The notes beneath the pieces were generated by a model that ran no database searches, was not told where the DNA came from, and saw only the letters and a program-made list of their open reading frames with translations. A program made the translations under genes and the position numbers. A DNA stretch of 64,000 nucleotides from Candidatus Helarchaeota archaeon (GTDB lineage Archaea > Asgardarchaeota > Lokiarchaeia > Helarchaeales > RDOG01), in assembly GCA_019058315.1 (NCBI GenBank), contig JAHPZH010000005.1, positions 124,001 to 188,000 on the forward strand, given 5' to 3'. Each line of letters opens with the position of its first letter. The first letter of the stretch is position 1. This document shows, in pieces, positions 62,457 through 64,000 of this stretch.

Positions 62457-62744
62457 TTAATCTTTTATACCAGGTCCTTTAATAACACCTTCATGGTCAT
62501 CATAAGGGATTTGACGAATTAACGCCCAATTTTTTACTGCTCTGGAGTAAATTCGAACATCCTTAATATCGTCATATGCTCCGAAATAAACTACAACACT
62601 ACAATCTTTATCTTTGGTCTTGAATTTTCCAGCAATTTTTTTGATGAAAATTGGTTCATCTTCTATATCCATTTGAATTTTAGAATTCTTAGATAATAAT
62701 TCAATTGCAAGATCAATACCTGTCTTAATATCATCTTCTTTCAT
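62457..62744 (-). CDS. Small hypothetical protein, twin of the gene at 62760
   Basis: 95 residues. MKEDDIKTGIDLAIELLSK is followed by a beta-rich half (KKIAGKFKTKDKDCSVVVYF). It shares MKxxDIxxGIxxxxExLxxSK and a KxxGKF core with the 88-aa gene just upstream, showing a tandem duplication that has diverged strongly. GGAG lies 12 nt before the ATG. In line with, and upstream of, the candidate selenoprotein. No family recognised. Confidence 0.65.
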   Translation of the reverse strand: MKEDDIKTGIDLAIELLSKNSKIQMDIEDEPIFIKKIAGKFKTKDKDCSVVVYFGAYDDIKDVRIYSRAVKNWALIRQIPYDDHEGVIKGPGIKD

Positions 62745-62759
62745 ACAACATTCGCTCCA

Positions 62760-63026
62760 TTAACTAACTTCTCCCAAATCTTCTACTTTGATATTTCTTT
62801 TTTGCGCTCCTTTTATAACCATTTTTTCTAATAAAGCTATTTTCTCGGGATCTTCCGAAATTAAAACATACCCCAGAATACTGCGCACTTCATTATTGGA
62901 ATCCAAGAATTTTCCGTCCAATTTTCTCATAAAGCATATATCTTCCTTATAATCTATTTTTGTTTTGGAATTTTTTAGCGTTTCTACGAATATTTCTATT
63001 CCTTTTTCGATATCTTGTTTTTTCAT
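62760..63026 (-). CDS. Small hypothetical protein, twin of the gene at 62457
   Basis: 88 residues with MKKQDIEKGIEIFVETLKNS at the N-terminus and CFMRKLDGKFLDSNNEV in the middle, matching the 95-aa neighbour in layout. Its stop is 15 nt from the neighbour's start, so the two form one transcript, possibly running on into the selenoprotein frame. AAGGGT precedes the ATG. Role unknown. Confidence 0.65.
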   Translation of the reverse strand: MKKQDIEKGIEIFVETLKNSKTKIDYKEDICFMRKLDGKFLDSNNEVRSILGYVLISEDPEKIALLEKMVIKGAQKRNIKVEDLGEVS

Positions 63027-63142
63027 ATGATTAAACCCTTAATAATGTGGAATAAAATATTGAAATTCTATCCAATTAATCTATTCTTTATATTAACCTA
63101 ACTCCCTTATAAATTATAATTGAAAAAAATATACCTTTAGAA

Positions 63143-64000
63143 TTATTTTGATAATTTTTCAAAAAGAATTAAAGCACTATCTGCAGCAAGTTCCGCTCCA
63201 ATTCCGTGCATGCCAGTATCGGCTCCAACAACATAAAGATTTTTTATTGGGAGCTCCATTGGGGGTCTAAATTTTCCAACTTGATCTACAGTTTGCCCTA
63301 TTCCTATAACATTACCACCTTGTCCTGCAAATTTTTCAATTTCGGCGGGAGTCGTTATCTCCTTCCACATTACATGGTCTTCCATTTGTGGGAATATGTC
63401 CAATAACCCATTGTAAATTGCATCTGCCCATTTATCATAATCGCAATTACCTTCAGATGGGTTAGCTGGAACACCAGAACCTCCAAAAATTAATTGCTTT
63501 CCTTCAGGAGCCGATGTTGGGTCGAGATTAGATACGACAGGAACCATAATCATATAATGCTTTTCGGGAATATAGTTTTGAAAAGCTTCAGATTTTAAAA
63601 TTTCACCCACCGAAATTCTGGACATTATTTCATCAGTTTTAATTTCTCCACTCATTATTTTAGAAACAATTTCTTGATCAATACCAAATTCCTTACCGAA
63701 TTGTTCTACAGCTCTTGGCAAATCATCAAAATTAACATACATAAACATATTTTCTTCCGTAATTTTCTCATCGAGGGCAACTTTAACCATTAAAGTTGCT
63801 GCAGAAAACGAATAATTTTTTACTTTTTGAACAAAATCCTTTGAAAAATATTTTTCTCCGACTAAATTCAAAGTGGTCGCTTTAAGTCCAGCATTTGAAA
63901 TTACTATATCGGATTCTATAAATTCTCCATCATCTAATTCAACGCCAGTCGCTTTATTTTTTTCAACAATTATTTTCTTTACTTTTGTTTCTGTTTTTAC
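63143..64000 (-). CDS. Desaturase-like FAD oxidoreductase, paralog 3 (5' end outside window)
   Basis: The frame is open to base 64000, so the FAD-binding N-terminus is missing. The visible ~285 residues contain DIVISNAGLKATTLNLVGEK, matching the IVISNADIKxTxLKL block of the paralogs at 46914 and 58040, then VSNLDPTSAPEGKQL, GQTVDQVGKFRPP and NLYVVGADTGMHGIGAELAA. It is clearly the most divergent of the three. The internal TTG at 63871 is not the start. Substrate unknown. Confidence 0.85.
   Translation of the reverse strand, partial: VKTETKVKKIIVEKNKATGVELDDGEFIESDIVISNAGLKATTLNLVGEKYFSKDFVQKVKNYSFSAATLMVKVALDEKITEENMFMYVNFDDLPRAVEQFGKEFGIDQEIVSKIMSGEIKTDEIMSRISVGEILKSEAFQNYIPEKHYMIMVPVVSNLDPTSAPEGKQLIFGGSGVPANPSEGNCDYDKWADAIYNGLLDIFPQMEDHVMWKEITTPAEIEKFAGQGGNVIGIGQTVDQVGKFRPPMELPIKNLYVVGADTGMHGIGAELAADSALILFEKLSK

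Noticed and set aside
1..64000. tRNA or rRNA genes
   Set aside because: No stretch with a TΨC arm plus acceptor pairing was found by eye on either strand.

Overview
The window looks like chromosome from an Asgard archaeon, most likely of the Lokiarchaeia type. It is very AT-rich and gene-dense, and uses many TTG/GTG starts. It carries eukaryote-like signature genes: a complete ubiquitin cascade (Ub-like modifier, E1, E2, JAMM deubiquitinase, RING-like E3), a Rab-like and an Arf-like small GTPase, and longin/roadblock-type proteins. It also appears to carry a selenocysteine gene with a eukaryote-style SECIS element. Lineage assignment is inference from gene content; no rRNA or tRNA was found.

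Layout. 1-8.8 kb: 3' end of a small GTPase, zinc-ribbon and coiled-coil proteins, a PHP phosphatase, a longin/roadblock-like winged-helix protein, and a TPR protein with thirteen 47-residue repeats. 9-15.7 kb: an MFS transporter, then a plus-strand trio (96-aa protein, ~1290-aa toroid/winged-helix/coiled-coil protein that seems to start at AUA, AAA+ ATPase). 15.8-22.5 kb: a CoA-transferase, a large repeat-built surface protein lying between a 119-aa gene and that gene's decayed duplicate, and a phosphomannose-isomerase-like cupin. 22.9-27.5 kb: carB-carA. 27.6-33.3 kb (minus): the ubiquitin operon read Ub, E1, E2, DUB, RING-like membrane protein, Rab-like GTPase, DUF998-like membrane protein.

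33.4-42.9 kb: a coiled-coil protein divergent from Ub, fused guaA, hisF-hisH, rhomboid protease, then a plus-strand run with a radical SAM enzyme and a macrodomain protein between two related membrane proteins. 42.9-51.3 kb: longin/TPR protein, geranylgeranyl-reductase-type flavoprotein, Rossmann protein, phytoene-desaturase-like oxidoreductase, Ca2+/cation exchanger, APC permease, zinc-ribbon protein. 51.7-64 kb: three proteins of unknown role (one AttH/CrtC-like), a GATase-like protein, membrane protein, V4R-type regulator, a second desaturase-like paralog, an acyl-CoA dehydrogenase, a surface protein, the putative HesB/IscA-like selenoprotein behind two small paralogs, and a third desaturase-like gene cut by the window end.

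Best leads: (1) the 107-residue HesB/IscA-like frame with one internal UGA and, directly after its stop, a hairpin with the AUGA/GA kink-turn quartet of eukaryotic SECIS elements; (2) the ubiquitin operon, whose modifier ends in Ala-Gly rather than Gly-Gly, with a membrane-anchored RING-like protein and a Rab-like GTPase in the same transcript; (3) the uncharacterised trio at 10.3-15.7 kb.
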